From Thermoflavimicrobium dichotomicum (GTDB lineage Bacteria > Bacillota > Bacilli > Thermoactinomycetales > Thermoactinomycetaceae), in NCBI RefSeq assembly GCF_900114055.1, contig NZ_FORR01000008.1:62001-126000 (forward strand): a stretch of 64,000 bases of DNA, given 5' to 3'. The notes under the pieces were generated by a model. That model did not search any database. It saw only the letters and a list, made by a program, of their open reading frames with translations, and was not told the DNA's origin. Of this stretch, positions 7,194 through 16,107 are shown piece after piece (within the stretch, counting starts at the first letter, position 1; every line of letters starts with the position of its first letter). A program made the translations under genes and the position numbers.

Positions 7194-8464
7194 TGTTCAT
7201 ATTTGATCGCTTCCATTTTTCCTTTTTCAATGTTGACAAAGACCAGGATGATCATACCAATGATAAAAAACAAAGCAAGAGAAATGATACCTGAACGGCT
7301 TGATCCGAATGATTGTGCAACCAGACCAAATAGTGCGGGGCCAAAAATGGAAGAGAATTTCCCAGAAAGACCAAAGAAACCAAAGAATTCAGCGTTATGA
7401 TTTTTGGGGACCATTCTGCTAAAAATAGATCGACTGAGTGCTTGACTACCACCTTGTACGAATGCGACCATGCTGGCCAGTGCATAGAAGTGGTATTGGT
7501 TTTTCATAAAATATCCAAGTGTGACAATGATCAAATAAATGCCAAGAGTAATCATCAAGGTCATTTTGGCTCCCAGTTTATTAGCCACACGCCCGAACAA
7601 TAATGTACAAGGAATACCGACAAATTGTGTAATTAATAAAGCTGCAATGAGATGTGTTTCGCCAATTCCGATTTCTGCACCATAAATGGTAGCCATTTTT
7701 ATAATCGTATTAATTCCGTCGTTAAAGAACCAGAATGCTATCAGGAATTTGATCAATTCAGGGAATTCATGTATTTTTCTGATTGTTTTTCCGACACTTT
7801 TAAAGGCATCAACAGCGAGGGAAAGTGGTTTTGTTGTTTGGATGGAGTCGTTTTTTTCGGGTTCATGGACATGTCTAAAGATAGGGATCGAGAAAACAAA
7901 CCACCATATTCCGACAGATAAAAAAGAGAGTTGTGTAGCTTGTGTGCTTGTCAAGTAAAACCATTCAGGTTTTAAAATCATGATCAAGTTTAAGGTAAGA
8001 AGGAGACCACCACCGATATAACCGTAAGCATAACCACGTGAAGAAATCATATCTCGCTCTCTTTCCGGGGCAAGGTCCGTGAGAAATGCATCATAAAATA
8101 CATTGGCTCCCGAAAAGCCGAGAGTTCCGATGGTGACCAGGATACATGCCCAAATCCATTCACCTTGATCGATCGTATACATAAAGATGGATGCAGCCAC
8201 GCCGAGATAAGTGAAAAATCTTAAAAATGTTTTTTTGGAATGGGACTTGTCGGCAATCGCTCCGAGAATGGGAGAGAGAATAACGATAAGGACAAGAGCG
8301 ATTGACTGCGTGTAACCCCAAAAAGCTGTGGCAGTTGTTTCTGATAGACCCTGGCTTGCGACTTTGGAAAAGTAAATAGGCATAACCGCAGCCATAATGG
8401 TCGTGGCAAAAGCAGAGTTAGCCCAGTCATACATATACCAGGCACGAATGGTTTGTTTGTCCAT
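7184..8464 (-). CDS. UMF1-family MFS transporter
   Basis: The 426-residue polytopic protein begins with MDKQTIRAWYMYDWANSAFA, the signature start of UMF1/Atg22-like major facilitator transporters. About twelve hydrophobic segments follow, split by a central cytoplasmic loop near residues 200-225 (EPEKNDSIQ). ADKSHSKKTF between helices 2 and 3 is the MFS loop motif. Fungal Atg22 exports amino acids from the vacuole, but bacterial UMF1 substrates are not established, so I name no substrate. It is transcribed alone, against the neighbouring genes. About 220 bases separate its start from the divergent pseudokinase gene. Confidence 0.85.
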   Translation of the reverse strand: MDKQTIRAWYMYDWANSAFATTIMAAVMPIYFSKVASQGLSETTATAFWGYTQSIALVLIVILSPILGAIADKSHSKKTFLRFFTYLGVAASIFMYTIDQGEWIWACILVTIGTLGFSGANVFYDAFLTDLAPERERDMISSRGYAYGYIGGGLLLTLNLIMILKPEWFYLTSTQATQLSFLSVGIWWFVFSIPIFRHVHEPEKNDSIQTTKPLSLAVDAFKSVGKTIRKIHEFPELIKFLIAFWFFNDGINTIIKMATIYGAEIGIGETHLIAALLITQFVGIPCTLLFGRVANKLGAKMTLMITLGIYLIIVTLGYFMKNQYHFYALASMVAFVQGGSQALSRSIFSRMVPKNHNAEFFGFFGLSGKFSSIFGPALFGLVAQSFGSSRSGIISLALFFIIGMIILVFVNIEKGKMEAIKYEQAE

Positions 8465-8685
8465 AAATCGACCTCACATTCTATGAAAGAGTCGGATGGG
8501 GAAAGTAGAAAGAATTCCAATTATTATTAGTTTAACATAGAATTGTTCACATTGTTTTATAGGAAGTTGAAATGAAAATGATCCATTTCATGTAAAATAA
8601 GTTCATGATAGAATAATGGGTGATAGTTTTTTCTAAAAATAATCTCTGAGATAGGAAACAAGAGTTTAAAGGGGAAATATTAATT

Positions 8686-9426
8686 ATGGAAGCAAAAGGA
8701 CAAAATGAAAGAATTGGTAATAAGTATCGGGTATTGCGTTCTTTTAAATTTGTGAATGGAATTCTTTATTATACAGAATCAGAGGAAGACGGCTTTACGA
8801 TTACACGGTATATTCATGCGATGGATATACGCGCTTTTCGTAATCAGGTACACGAAGAACAGCTCTATACTCGTCATAAAACTGTTTTTTGTCCTTTGAA
8901 AGAAGTGTTTATTGAAGAAGGTATTTTATATCAAGTATTTGAGAAGATCGAAGGTAGCTTATTAGCCTATCAACTGATGAAATCTTTACCTCTTCGGATG
9001 GCGGATATGATCTGGGTTTCTCATGGAATTACCCGCAATTTGTTAGAATTATACAGTGAAAAACAATCTGCATTAATTCATCCGCAAAATATTTTTGTAA
9101 CACCAAATAGAGAAATTTATTTCTTGCATGGTGGACCGATCCATGCCTTCCCACGTGGATATAGTATTGGTAAAAGAGATGAGGAATCGATTTTAAAGAT
9201 GATTAATTCTTCTGATGCTTATACTGTTGGTGTTATGATGTATTGGATGGTTACAGGAACAAATCCGCTGATGAGTGGTCTTCAGACACCCAAAATTACT
9301 GATTATGTGCCTGATTGCCCACCCGTGTTGGCTGATATGATTTCCAGAGCGATCTCTTTTGATACCAATAAAAGACCGAGCATTGAAGAAATTAATAGGG
9401 TATTGGGTCAGATGTTGTCGAAGTAG
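8686..9426 (+). CDS. Ser/Thr protein kinase-like pseudokinase 1
   Basis: The 246-residue protein has the outline of a kinase domain. NKYRVLRSF resembles the first strand, LYQVFEKIEG the hinge, LIHPQNIFVTPNREIYFLHG the catalytic-loop and activation-loop positions, DAYTVGVMMYWMVTG helix F, and KRPSIEEI the usual end. The catalytic residues are gone: the VAIK lysine is replaced within IHAMDI, the HRD aspartate is absent and DFG reads LHGG. The Asn of the catalytic loop remains. So it is probably not a phosphotransferase, but a binding or scaffold protein. There is no membrane helix. It aligns with the N-terminal third of the next protein, and the two genes are 26 bases apart, which points to tandem duplication and co-expression. 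Confidence 0.7.
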   Translation: MEAKGQNERIGNKYRVLRSFKFVNGILYYTESEEDGFTITRYIHAMDIRAFRNQVHEEQLYTRHKTVFCPLKEVFIEEGILYQVFEKIEGSLLAYQLMKSLPLRMADMIWVSHGITRNLLELYSEKQSALIHPQNIFVTPNREIYFLHGGPIHAFPRGYSIGKRDEESILKMINSSDAYTVGVMMYWMVTGTNPLMSGLQTPKITDYVPDCPPVLADMISRAISFDTNKRPSIEEINRVLGQMLSK

Positions 9427-9452
9427 TTGCAAGGAGTAGAGGGGGGTAGAAA

Positions 9453-11417
9453 GTGGAGATAAAAAGGAAAGGTGACGTGATTTGTGAGAAATATCGAGTG
9501 TTAAACGCTTTTCCATTTGTGTATGGTGTGTTTTATTTGGCCGAGACTCTCACAGACTCAGCGATGCTTCCTTCCACATGCTTGATTCATGCTGTAGAGA
9601 TGCAGCAACAACTGGATGAACAGATCATCGAGGGCTTGAAGTCAAGAAATGAAGATATCTTTTATCCTATACAAGATGTGTTGATTGAAGATGGTGTGGT
9701 TTATCAGGTATATGAAAAAATGGAAGGACATCTTCTGGGAATTTACTTGCTCCAGTCTGCCCCTCTTCCTTTAGGAGAAGCTGCCAATATTGTCAAAATG
9801 ATTACCAGTCATTTGATGAAATGCTATGATCAAGGTTATTTTGCACTGGTTGATTCTCATAATATTGTGATTACACCTAAAGGAGAGATTCGGTTTTTAT
9901 ATGGCGGACCGAATCATCTTCTGCCTCATCTGACGGCTGAGGAAGCAAGCAAAGGCTATGATGAGCGAGAAGATGTGAAGCAAGTAGGAAGATTGTTTTA
10001 TACCATGCTGACGAAAGAGTCGATTTCCTATAATTGGGATCCATCCCATTTACCCCATATTGCAGGAGAAATTCCGCAAGAGCTGCAAAATGTTTTATGG
10101 CGGGCACTTTCTCCGAACCGTTTTAAACGGCCTCGTGTCCATGAGCTGTGGAAGGTTGCATATGAATTTGCTGATGAAAAACCGATTTCTTTAAGTGGAT
10201 TTTATTCGGATTCATTTATTTCACCTGATTATATTCAGCCTTTGGTCATTGTTCAGAAGAAGAAGGTATTAACAGGAAAAGAAGTACCAGATGATGGAAA
10301 AAAATATCGAAAAAGGAAGAAAATTTCCTCGTTCAAACCAACTTTTTTTATAGTCATCTGTTGTTTGTGTGTGATTGCATTCATTTTTTCTATTATAAAA
10401 ATTCATTCGGCTTCGATTTCTGACCAATCTTTGGCCCAAATTGTTTATTCGGATATTCCAAATGATGAACAGCAGGCGATGGCTTGGTATCAAGCATCTG
10501 TCAAAGCTTTAGAAGAGAAAAAGATAAAAGAAGCCATTGATCTTGCTCGAAAAGCGTTAAGTGCCAACTTGGACCAAAGTGAGTATTACCTGCATTTAGC
10601 CAATTTGTATGGAATGGCCAAAGAATATAAAAAGGGAATGCAAACCCTGAAAGCAGCAAGCAAAAAGTTTCCGCAAGATGCGAGTATCTTTGATGCATTA
10701 GCGGTTCATGCCTATTTTGCCAAAGATTTTCCAACGGCCAAGATGGCCAGTGATAAAGCGGTAGAATTGGACAGCAAAGACCCTCGATATTTATATCACC
10801 AGGCTAAAATTTATGCTGCTCTAAAGCAGTATATCAAGGCGGTCAATATCCTTGGCTACGCCATTTATATGCACCAGGATCATGCGCTTTATTATAATGA
10901 TTTAGCGGTGTTTTTGGCTCACTTGAATCGGTTGGATGATGCGATCGACTATGCGCATATGGCTGTAAAGTATGATCAGGGAGATCCGACCTATAAGATC
11001 ACGCTAGGAGCACTTTATTTAAAAAAAAGAGAGCAAACGGCTAAGGATACGCATTTGGATCCGAAACAAAAAGAAGAAGCACTGTTACATTGGACCAAAA
11101 AAGCAAATGAAACTTTTTCAGAAGTGGCCGAGCAGGATGCGAGTCTGGCTGAACCTTGGTACTATCAATCAATGGCTTTGTATTATTTGGGTGAAATCAA
11201 ACAAGCGAAACAAGCGATATTAAAAGCCGTAGAGATCGATCCACAAAACCCGCTCTATCAATATCAGTTAGGTGTTACATATATGGCGGAGGCGAGTAAG
11301 GCGGATGCCATTACCGCTTTTCGCAAAGCGACCATACTTGATCCGCATAATGAGCTATTTCAAACGGGTTTAAAGAAAGCACAGGCAATGGAGGTAACGA
11401 AGAGGGTGAAAAAATGA
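9453..11417 (+). CDS. Pseudokinase 2 with transmembrane helix and TPR domain
   Basis: The 654-residue product starts at GTG 9453 after a GGGGGG ribosome site. Residues 1-240 are a kinase-like domain related to the previous gene; again the VAIK Lys (LIHAVEM), the HRD Asp (LVDSHNIVI) and the DFG Asp (LYGG) are missing. A basic stretch (about 270-292) precedes one membrane helix near 296-315. Residues 340-650 are tetratricopeptide repeats; examples begin near EYYLHLANLYGMAKEYKKGM and PLYQYQLGVTYMAEASKADA. The helix would place the kinase-like part inside and the TPRs outside the cell (positive-inside rule). It is probably a signal or assembly hub. It overlaps the next small gene by an ATGA. Confidence 0.75.
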   Translation: MEIKRKGDVICEKYRVLNAFPFVYGVFYLAETLTDSAMLPSTCLIHAVEMQQQLDEQIIEGLKSRNEDIFYPIQDVLIEDGVVYQVYEKMEGHLLGIYLLQSAPLPLGEAANIVKMITSHLMKCYDQGYFALVDSHNIVITPKGEIRFLYGGPNHLLPHLTAEEASKGYDEREDVKQVGRLFYTMLTKESISYNWDPSHLPHIAGEIPQELQNVLWRALSPNRFKRPRVHELWKVAYEFADEKPISLSGFYSDSFISPDYIQPLVIVQKKKVLTGKEVPDDGKKYRKRKKISSFKPTFFIVICCLCVIAFIFSIIKIHSASISDQSLAQIVYSDIPNDEQQAMAWYQASVKALEEKKIKEAIDLARKALSANLDQSEYYLHLANLYGMAKEYKKGMQTLKAASKKFPQDASIFDALAVHAYFAKDFPTAKMASDKAVELDSKDPRYLYHQAKIYAALKQYIKAVNILGYAIYMHQDHALYYNDLAVFLAHLNRLDDAIDYAHMAVKYDQGDPTYKITLGALYLKKREQTAKDTHLDPKQKEEALLHWTKKANETFSEVAEQDASLAEPWYYQSMALYYLGEIKQAKQAILKAVEIDPQNPLYQYQLGVTYMAEASKADAITAFRKATILDPHNELFQTGLKKAQAMEVTKRVKK

Positions 11418-11572
11418 GTAAACGTGTAAGGAATCTTTTTTTATTTGGTTTGATTATGATTTTCAGCCTTTTCGTATGGGTAGAGAAAAGTAAAGCGAAT
11501 ATCATGGTAAAAAGTTCCCCGCTACAAATGGAGCCGGAAAAATTGGAAGTGACACCGATTCCATTGAAATAA
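11414..11572 (+). CDS. 52-residue exported or membrane-anchored peptide
   Basis: This small gene starts inside the stop of the pseudokinase-TPR gene (ATGA overlap), so it is almost certainly translated by coupling. The product has a basic start (MSKRVRN), a hydrophobic segment (residues 8-23), and a possible cleavage or anchor zone at VEKSKAN. A short polar tail rich in Pro and Glu ends in TPIPLK. I do not recognise a family. The position suggests it is a partner of the TPR domain outside the membrane, which is inference. Confidence 0.55.
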   Translation: MSKRVRNLFLFGLIMIFSLFVWVEKSKANIMVKSSPLQMEPEKLEVTPIPLK

Positions 11573-11584
11573 GAGAAACCACCG

Positions 11585-11602
11585 CGGAGGGATGGGTTCT
11601 TT
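11585..11602 (+). repeat. 18-base repeat, half of the hairpin at 59756-59825
   Basis: CGGAGGGATGGGTTCTTT occurs here and again at 59756-59773, where it forms one arm of a long hairpin. Here the second arm is missing, and a different small hairpin (AATCGG/CCGATT) follows. The 222-base gap 11573-11794 otherwise holds only A/T-rich sequence before the protease gene. Confidence 0.5.
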
Positions 11603-11794
11603 AGAATCAAATCGGATGAAACCGATTGAATGAATGGAAATGTTATCATTCATGATGGGAATAGAATCAGTAAAAATCACCATTTGCTTATATTTCTTAA
11701 CGGATCACTTTCCGTCATAATAAGGATAGAAGAGTGATACAGGCTGAATAAAGGGTAGATCGGAGTTATGGGTTTTAGAAAGGGGAGCTAGTAT

Positions 11795-12910
11795 TTGTCC
11801 GAAAATCGATCAAAGAAACCGCGTGGAAGAATAGCTTCATGGTTAGTTGGTTTAGGTGCTGTATTGCTTAGTTTGGGTGGGAAATTAAAGTCACTCCTTC
11901 CATTATTGAAATTGGGGAAGTTTGGTGGAACCATTATTTCCTTAGTTATATCCGTTTGGGCATATACCGTGTTTTATCCATTGGAATTGGCCATTGGGTT
12001 GGTCTTGCTTATTTTGATTCATGAATTAGGACATGTTTGGGCGGCGAAGAGAAAGGGGTTACCTGTTACTGCTCCTGCCTTTATCCCATTTTTGGGGGCG
12101 CTTATCATGATGAAGCGCCAACCTCAAGATGCAGTAACAGAAGCTTATATTGCATATGGTGGTCCGCTTGTGGGAACGATTGGAGCGTTGGCTTGTTATG
12201 GTTTGGGCATGATCACGGATAACGAAGTATTTTATGTAATCGCGATGTTAGGCTTTTTCATAAATCTGTTTAATTTGATTCCTGTACATCCACTCGATGG
12301 TGGACGTATTGTTGTGGCGATTACACGCTGGTTGTGGGTAGTGGGCTTAGTGATCGGCCTGGCTTTGATTATTTATCTCCAAAGCTTATTGTTGCTCGTT
12401 TTTTACCTGTTATTTGTATTTGAAATTTGGTCTACGTTTAGGAAACGTAAGCAAGGATTAAAACCTCGAACGATTAGACAGGTTCTTCAAGTACCAACGG
12501 AACACTTTTTACAAAATGGTGTTTGGGTTCCGGGAGAAGAGCATCGTCGACCTCTGTTTTTTAGACAATATTGCGACTTGAATACGCAAATGCATATGGT
12601 TGACATTGAATATCCCGGTGTGGGTGTGATTGGAAGATTCAATGAATTTGAAGGGCAGATTGAAAAAGTGGAATTGATCCAAACCAGACGGATGGATGAC
12701 GTGTATCCTTCGATTGTACAAATGGTTATTGAGATTACTTATTTTGTATCAAGCGCAGAGTTCATAGAAAAAGAGAAGCGCTATTTTCAAATCCCGCTCA
12801 AAAAGCGAATTCAATTTAGTGTTGCCTATGTAGGATTGATTGCTCTTCTTATTTATATGATGGTAATTACGTATCCTTTTATCGAACGAGTACCAACAGC
12901 AACGGGTTAA
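11795..12910 (+). CDS. M50-family (site-2) membrane metalloprotease
   Basis: The 371-residue protein starts at TTG 11795 after a GGGGAG site. It has hydrophobic helices from about residue 13 to 210. HELGH at 76-80 gives the zinc ligands and the catalytic Glu, and VHPLDGGR supplies the third ligand, D168, in the usual NPxDG-like position (here HPLDGG). These are the hallmarks of intramembrane site-2 proteases. Residues 215-340 form a soluble domain I do not recognise, and a last helix lies near 345-365. It may cut a membrane-bound regulator; the pseudokinase-TPR protein and the 52-residue peptide just upstream are possible partners, but nothing in the sequence proves it. Confidence 0.8.
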   Translation: MSENRSKKPRGRIASWLVGLGAVLLSLGGKLKSLLPLLKLGKFGGTIISLVISVWAYTVFYPLELAIGLVLLILIHELGHVWAAKRKGLPVTAPAFIPFLGALIMMKRQPQDAVTEAYIAYGGPLVGTIGALACYGLGMITDNEVFYVIAMLGFFINLFNLIPVHPLDGGRIVVAITRWLWVVGLVIGLALIIYLQSLLLLVFYLLFVFEIWSTFRKRKQGLKPRTIRQVLQVPTEHFLQNGVWVPGEEHRRPLFFRQYCDLNTQMHMVDIEYPGVGVIGRFNEFEGQIEKVELIQTRRMDDVYPSIVQMVIEITYFVSSAEFIEKEKRYFQIPLKKRIQFSVAYVGLIALLIYMMVITYPFIERVPTATG

Positions 12911-12949
12911 GAAAAAAGCATCCCCTTTGCTATGAAAACAGGGGGATGC
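12911..12949 (-). terminator. Rho-independent terminator
   Basis: GCATCCCC pairs with GGGGATGC. On the minus strand the hairpin is followed by six T, so it ends the FixH/YtkA-like lipoprotein gene. It may also stop transcripts of the M50 gene from the other side. Confidence 0.75.
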
Positions 12950-12959
12950 TTCACTGTTG

Positions 12960-13724
12960 TTATTGTACTGTTAATTTTTCCTCTTTATGTTCATGTAAAT
13001 GCTCTGATTCTTTCTCGACATGCAGCTTGATATGATAGGTACCGGTTTCTGGGAAAGTGTATGAAGCGGTATATTCTCCAGGTTGATTTTCTTTTGTATC
13101 TACATATTGACGTTGTTCTTTGCCTTCTTGCCAAATTTCAAAACGGACACGTGCTTGTGTTAAGGGCTTCCCTTCCTTTTGTACATGTCCCACCAAGGAC
13201 GTTGCCTGTCCTTTTTTGGCTTGTTGAGGCAGCATCACATGCAGGTTGATTGCTTGATCATGTACATGTCCCTGATGAGAGTGTCCTTCTGTTTCTTTTC
13301 CCACTTGAAACTTTCCGCTAATCATTTGGTGGACCTGTGGTGCAGTGGCATGAACCACAACCAGGTATTCCCCAGCTTGTTTAAAGGTTTGTGAAGTAGC
13401 ATAGGTGCCTTTTTCAACTTGTTTTGTTTCCAGCATTTGATGTGGATCTTTACTGTTTTTTTCCCAAACTTCCAATTTGACTGTCGCATCTGTTGCTGGT
13501 TGATTTCCTCTCTTGACTGTTGTACTTAATTGGATTGGTTGACCGATCTCTACTGGAGTTGGCTTTGCTTGAAATTCAATGGATAATGATGCTGTTGACT
13601 GGGGCTTGTCCGTTTTGTCTGTGTTTTGATGATGTTGATGATCGGATTGTTGTTGACAAGCAGTAAGCCAGAGTAAAGAAATCAGGAGAAAACCTGAAAA
13701 AAAGAAACGAACCCGTCTATTCAT
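12960..13724 (-). CDS. His-rich lipoprotein with two FixH/YtkA-like domains
   Basis: The 254-residue protein has a lipoprotein signal ending in LTAC (Cys near residue 23), a His-rich stretch right after it (DHQHHQ), and two similar beta-rich domains. In each, a KLEVWEK- or RFEIWQEG-like strand is followed by GTYATSQTF or GEYTASYTF and by GEYLVVV or GTYHIKL. This matches FixH/YtkA-like proteins, which have an immunoglobulin-like fold. A second His cluster (HSHQGHVHD) links the domains and a third (EHLHEHKE) is near the end. The His clusters suggest metal binding, perhaps copper, outside the membrane; that is inference. It lies downstream of the two-component genes on the same strand, with a gap of 93 bases. 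Confidence 0.7.
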   Translation of the reverse strand: MNRRVRFFFSGFLLISLLWLTACQQQSDHQHHQNTDKTDKPQSTASLSIEFQAKPTPVEIGQPIQLSTTVKRGNQPATDATVKLEVWEKNSKDPHQMLETKQVEKGTYATSQTFKQAGEYLVVVHATAPQVHQMISGKFQVGKETEGHSHQGHVHDQAINLHVMLPQQAKKGQATSLVGHVQKEGKPLTQARVRFEIWQEGKEQRQYVDTKENQPGEYTASYTFPETGTYHIKLHVEKESEHLHEHKEEKLTVQ

Positions 13725-13817
13725 ATAAAATGTCTCCTTTATGCCAAATAATATCTAGAAATGCCTATATTATGGTATATCCAGCAGAGGCAAACTTCTA
13801 TCCCTCAAACGGGCTAT

Positions 13818-14474
13818 TTATGATTCTGTGTTTCGTGGTTGAACCCAACCGTGTTCATAGGCATATCGAGTTAATTGGACACGATTGTTTAAATGCAGTT
13901 TTTGCATAATGTTTTTTAAATGGTTTTTCACTGTATACTCTGAGATATAAAGCTCGGCAGCGATTTCTTTGTTGCTTAAACCCTGAGCGACTCGAGAAAG
14001 GATTTCCTGCTCCCTGGCGGTCAGGATCGTTTCTACTGCTGGCTTGGTTGGCTGGTTCAATTCGTTTAAAATACGCCAGGCCACTTCCTTGGGCATGGGA
14101 GCATCATCCCGAGCCACGGAGTGTAGATATTCCAACCACATGGATGGATTCAGGTTTTTGAGTAAATAGCCTTGTGCTCCTTTTTTTAAAGCCTCAAACA
14201 GATCCGAGACATCGTCAGATACAGTGACCATGATGATTTTGACATAAGGAAAACGGGATTTGATGATTCGGGTAGCTTCCAATCCATTGATAACCGGCAT
14301 ATTGATGTCCATTAAAATAATATCAGGCATAAACTGTTCAGTTAGTTCCACAACTTCTTGACCATTGGTTGCTTCACCTATGATTTCAAAGGTCGGATCG
14401 CTTTCTAATATTAATCGAATCGCTTGCCGGGCATGTTCGTGATCATCCCCGATTAGAATCCGGTATGTTTCCAC
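13818..14474 (-). CDS. NarL/FixJ-family response regulator
   Basis: The longest frame starts at 14513, but GTG 14474 lies six bases after a perfect AAAGGAGG site, so I take 218 residues. The receiver domain has the acidic pair D10/D11, the phospho-acceptor D56 in LMDINMP, the conserved Thr/Ser in VTVSDD, and a Lys in LKKGAQGYLLK. The LuxR-type HTH follows (LTAREQEILSRVAQGLSNKE ... YTVKNHLKNIMQKL). It is the partner of the upstream histidine kinase, whose gene it overlaps by 32 bases. The closest Bacillus relatives by layout are LiaR/DegU-type regulators. The target genes are unknown; the lipoprotein gene just downstream is a candidate. Confidence 0.85.
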   Translation of the reverse strand: METYRILIGDDHEHARQAIRLILESDPTFEIIGEATNGQEVVELTEQFMPDIILMDINMPVINGLEATRIIKSRFPYVKIIMVTVSDDVSDLFEALKKGAQGYLLKNLNPSMWLEYLHSVARDDAPMPKEVAWRILNELNQPTKPAVETILTAREQEILSRVAQGLSNKEIAAELYISEYTVKNHLKNIMQKLHLNNRVQLTRYAYEHGWVQPRNTES

Positions 14475-15291
14475 ATTGATCCTCCTTTTTGATGATAAGC
14501 TTGGTTTTATCATTCATGCGTTCCAGGGATAAATGAGCACCGATTTCACAAGCTCTTTCTCGCATGATTTTGAGGCCGAAGCAATTTGGATTTTGGAAGG
14601 GGTCTTCTTTCCATCCAATTCCATCATCTTCAATGATTAACTTCCAACCCTTTTTCCATGGTGTAAACAAAATGGAGATATGCTTTGCTTTGGCATGCTT
14701 ACGGATATTTGTGAGTGCTTCTTGTACACAAGCAAACAATTCCACCTTTTCCTTGAGATTTAACTGTTCAGTTGGATATTGTATTTGTAATTGGATGGGG
14801 ATGCCTGTGTTTAGTTGATACTGATCAATCCATGTTTTCACCTGTGTTTGCCAATTTTGATTTTCAGGTGAAGGAACATTTTTGAGATTACTGATCGCAT
14901 GACGGACATAATCGTGCATTTGGCGCAAACTTTTTTCCAGCTCAGTCCAATCAATGGAAGGATATTGTTTTTTGATGCGATTGATTTGTACAGAGTAAAG
15001 AAAAAGGGATTGAGCCATTCCATCATGTAACTCACGGGCAATTCGTTCACGCTCTTGTAAAACCGCTTTTTCAGCTCGTTCCTTTTCCAATTGTTCTTGC
15101 ATGTGTTCATAAATCAAAAATAACTTACGTAAAATGGTAATCGTTACAATGAAAATAATAACAGGAGATAAATAGTTTCCTGTATCCATTGAAAGATACG
15201 GAAGCAAAAGAGTATGCCGGATATGTTCCCATAACCCGATCACGACGGTCGGTAAAATAAGGATCAGTACTTTAATTTGTTTATATGACAT
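14443..15291 (-). CDS. LiaS/DegS-type sensor histidine kinase (HisKA_3)
   Basis: The 282-residue kinase has two N-terminal helices (about 6-22 and 42-60) joined by a short extracytoplasmic loop and no periplasmic sensor domain, as in intramembrane-sensing kinases. A coiled region (QLEKERAEKAVLQERERI) leads to the HisKA_3 motif RELHDGMAQ with H89 as phospho-acceptor. The ATP-binding domain has the N-box-like EALTNIRKHA, the DDGIGW motif and GLKIMRERA. It phosphorylates the response regulator encoded just downstream with overlap. The signal is probably read in or at the membrane. Start is ATG 15291. Confidence 0.85.
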   Translation of the reverse strand: MSYKQIKVLILILPTVVIGLWEHIRHTLLLPYLSMDTGNYLSPVIIFIVTITILRKLFLIYEHMQEQLEKERAEKAVLQERERIARELHDGMAQSLFLYSVQINRIKKQYPSIDWTELEKSLRQMHDYVRHAISNLKNVPSPENQNWQTQVKTWIDQYQLNTGIPIQLQIQYPTEQLNLKEKVELFACVQEALTNIRKHAKAKHISILFTPWKKGWKLIIEDDGIGWKEDPFQNPNCFGLKIMRERACEIGAHLSLERMNDKTKLIIKKEDQCGNIPDSNRG

Positions 15292-15395
15292 TCAACCAAC
15301 TCCTATCGTTCAAAGGTAAGGGATTGTTTTGGATGATGATAAAAGGGAAAAAAAAGATGTTAATAACAATATCTTAGCAAAAGAAGGTGTGAGGA

Positions 15396-16058
15396 TTGCG
15401 AGCCATTTTTTTCGATTTAGACGGAACACTGTTTCAAACAGAGAAAATTGCTGTCCCTGCATTTCAACAAGCGTTTATTTGGTTGAAAGAACAAGGAGAG
15501 TATGATGGGGAGATTCCGACGGAAGCAGACATTTTATCGGTTACCGGCATGACGATTGAACAATTATGGGCTCATCTATTACCCAATGCGACAGAAGAAA
15601 TGAAAGAGCGAATGAATCAAAAAGCATTGGAGATCGAGCTTAAGCTAATAAACGAAGGAAAAGGGGAATTATATCCTAAAACGGAAGAAACACTGGTTCA
15701 GTTGAGAGAGCGAGGATGGACTCTGTTTATTGCCAGCAACGGTCTTGGGCCCTATGTACATGGTGTGTTGGAAGCAACCGGAATTCTTCCGCTGTTTCAA
15801 GATATTTATGCCGCAGGTGAACATCAAACGAGAAGTAAAGTAGATTTAGTACGAAAGTGTATACAGCAATATGATGTGACTGAAGGATATATGGTCGGAG
15901 ATCGTAGCTCAGATGTAGAAGCTGGAAAAATGAATCAACTCAAGGTTATTGGCTGTCGATATACAGAATTTCCAAAATTTGGTTCATTGGACGAGCTAAA
16001 AGAAGCAGATTATAAGATTGGAGCATTTGATGAGTTACTGCAAGTCATCCGTCCTTAA
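15396..16058 (+). CDS. HAD-superfamily hydrolase (phosphoglycolate phosphatase-like)
   Basis: The 220-residue protein begins at TTG 15396 and shows all HAD motifs. Motif I is FDLDGTLF (nucleophile D7 and D9), motif II is FIASNG, motif III is the Lys in RSKVDL, and motif IV is VGDRSSDVEAG. The helical cap between residues 15 and 90 is of the C1 type found in phosphoglycolate phosphatases and nucleotidases. The substrate cannot be decided from sequence. It faces away from the histidine kinase gene and precedes the MgtC-family gene by about 50 bases. Confidence 0.8.
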   Translation: MRAIFFDLDGTLFQTEKIAVPAFQQAFIWLKEQGEYDGEIPTEADILSVTGMTIEQLWAHLLPNATEEMKERMNQKALEIELKLINEGKGELYPKTEETLVQLRERGWTLFIASNGLGPYVHGVLEATGILPLFQDIYAAGEHQTRSKVDLVRKCIQQYDVTEGYMVGDRSSDVEAGKMNQLKVIGCRYTEFPKFGSLDELKEADYKIGAFDELLQVIRP

Positions 16059-16107
16059 AGCCAGTGTCCATTTTTTCAGCACGATTTTGCACAGGTAGGT
16101 GTTAGAC

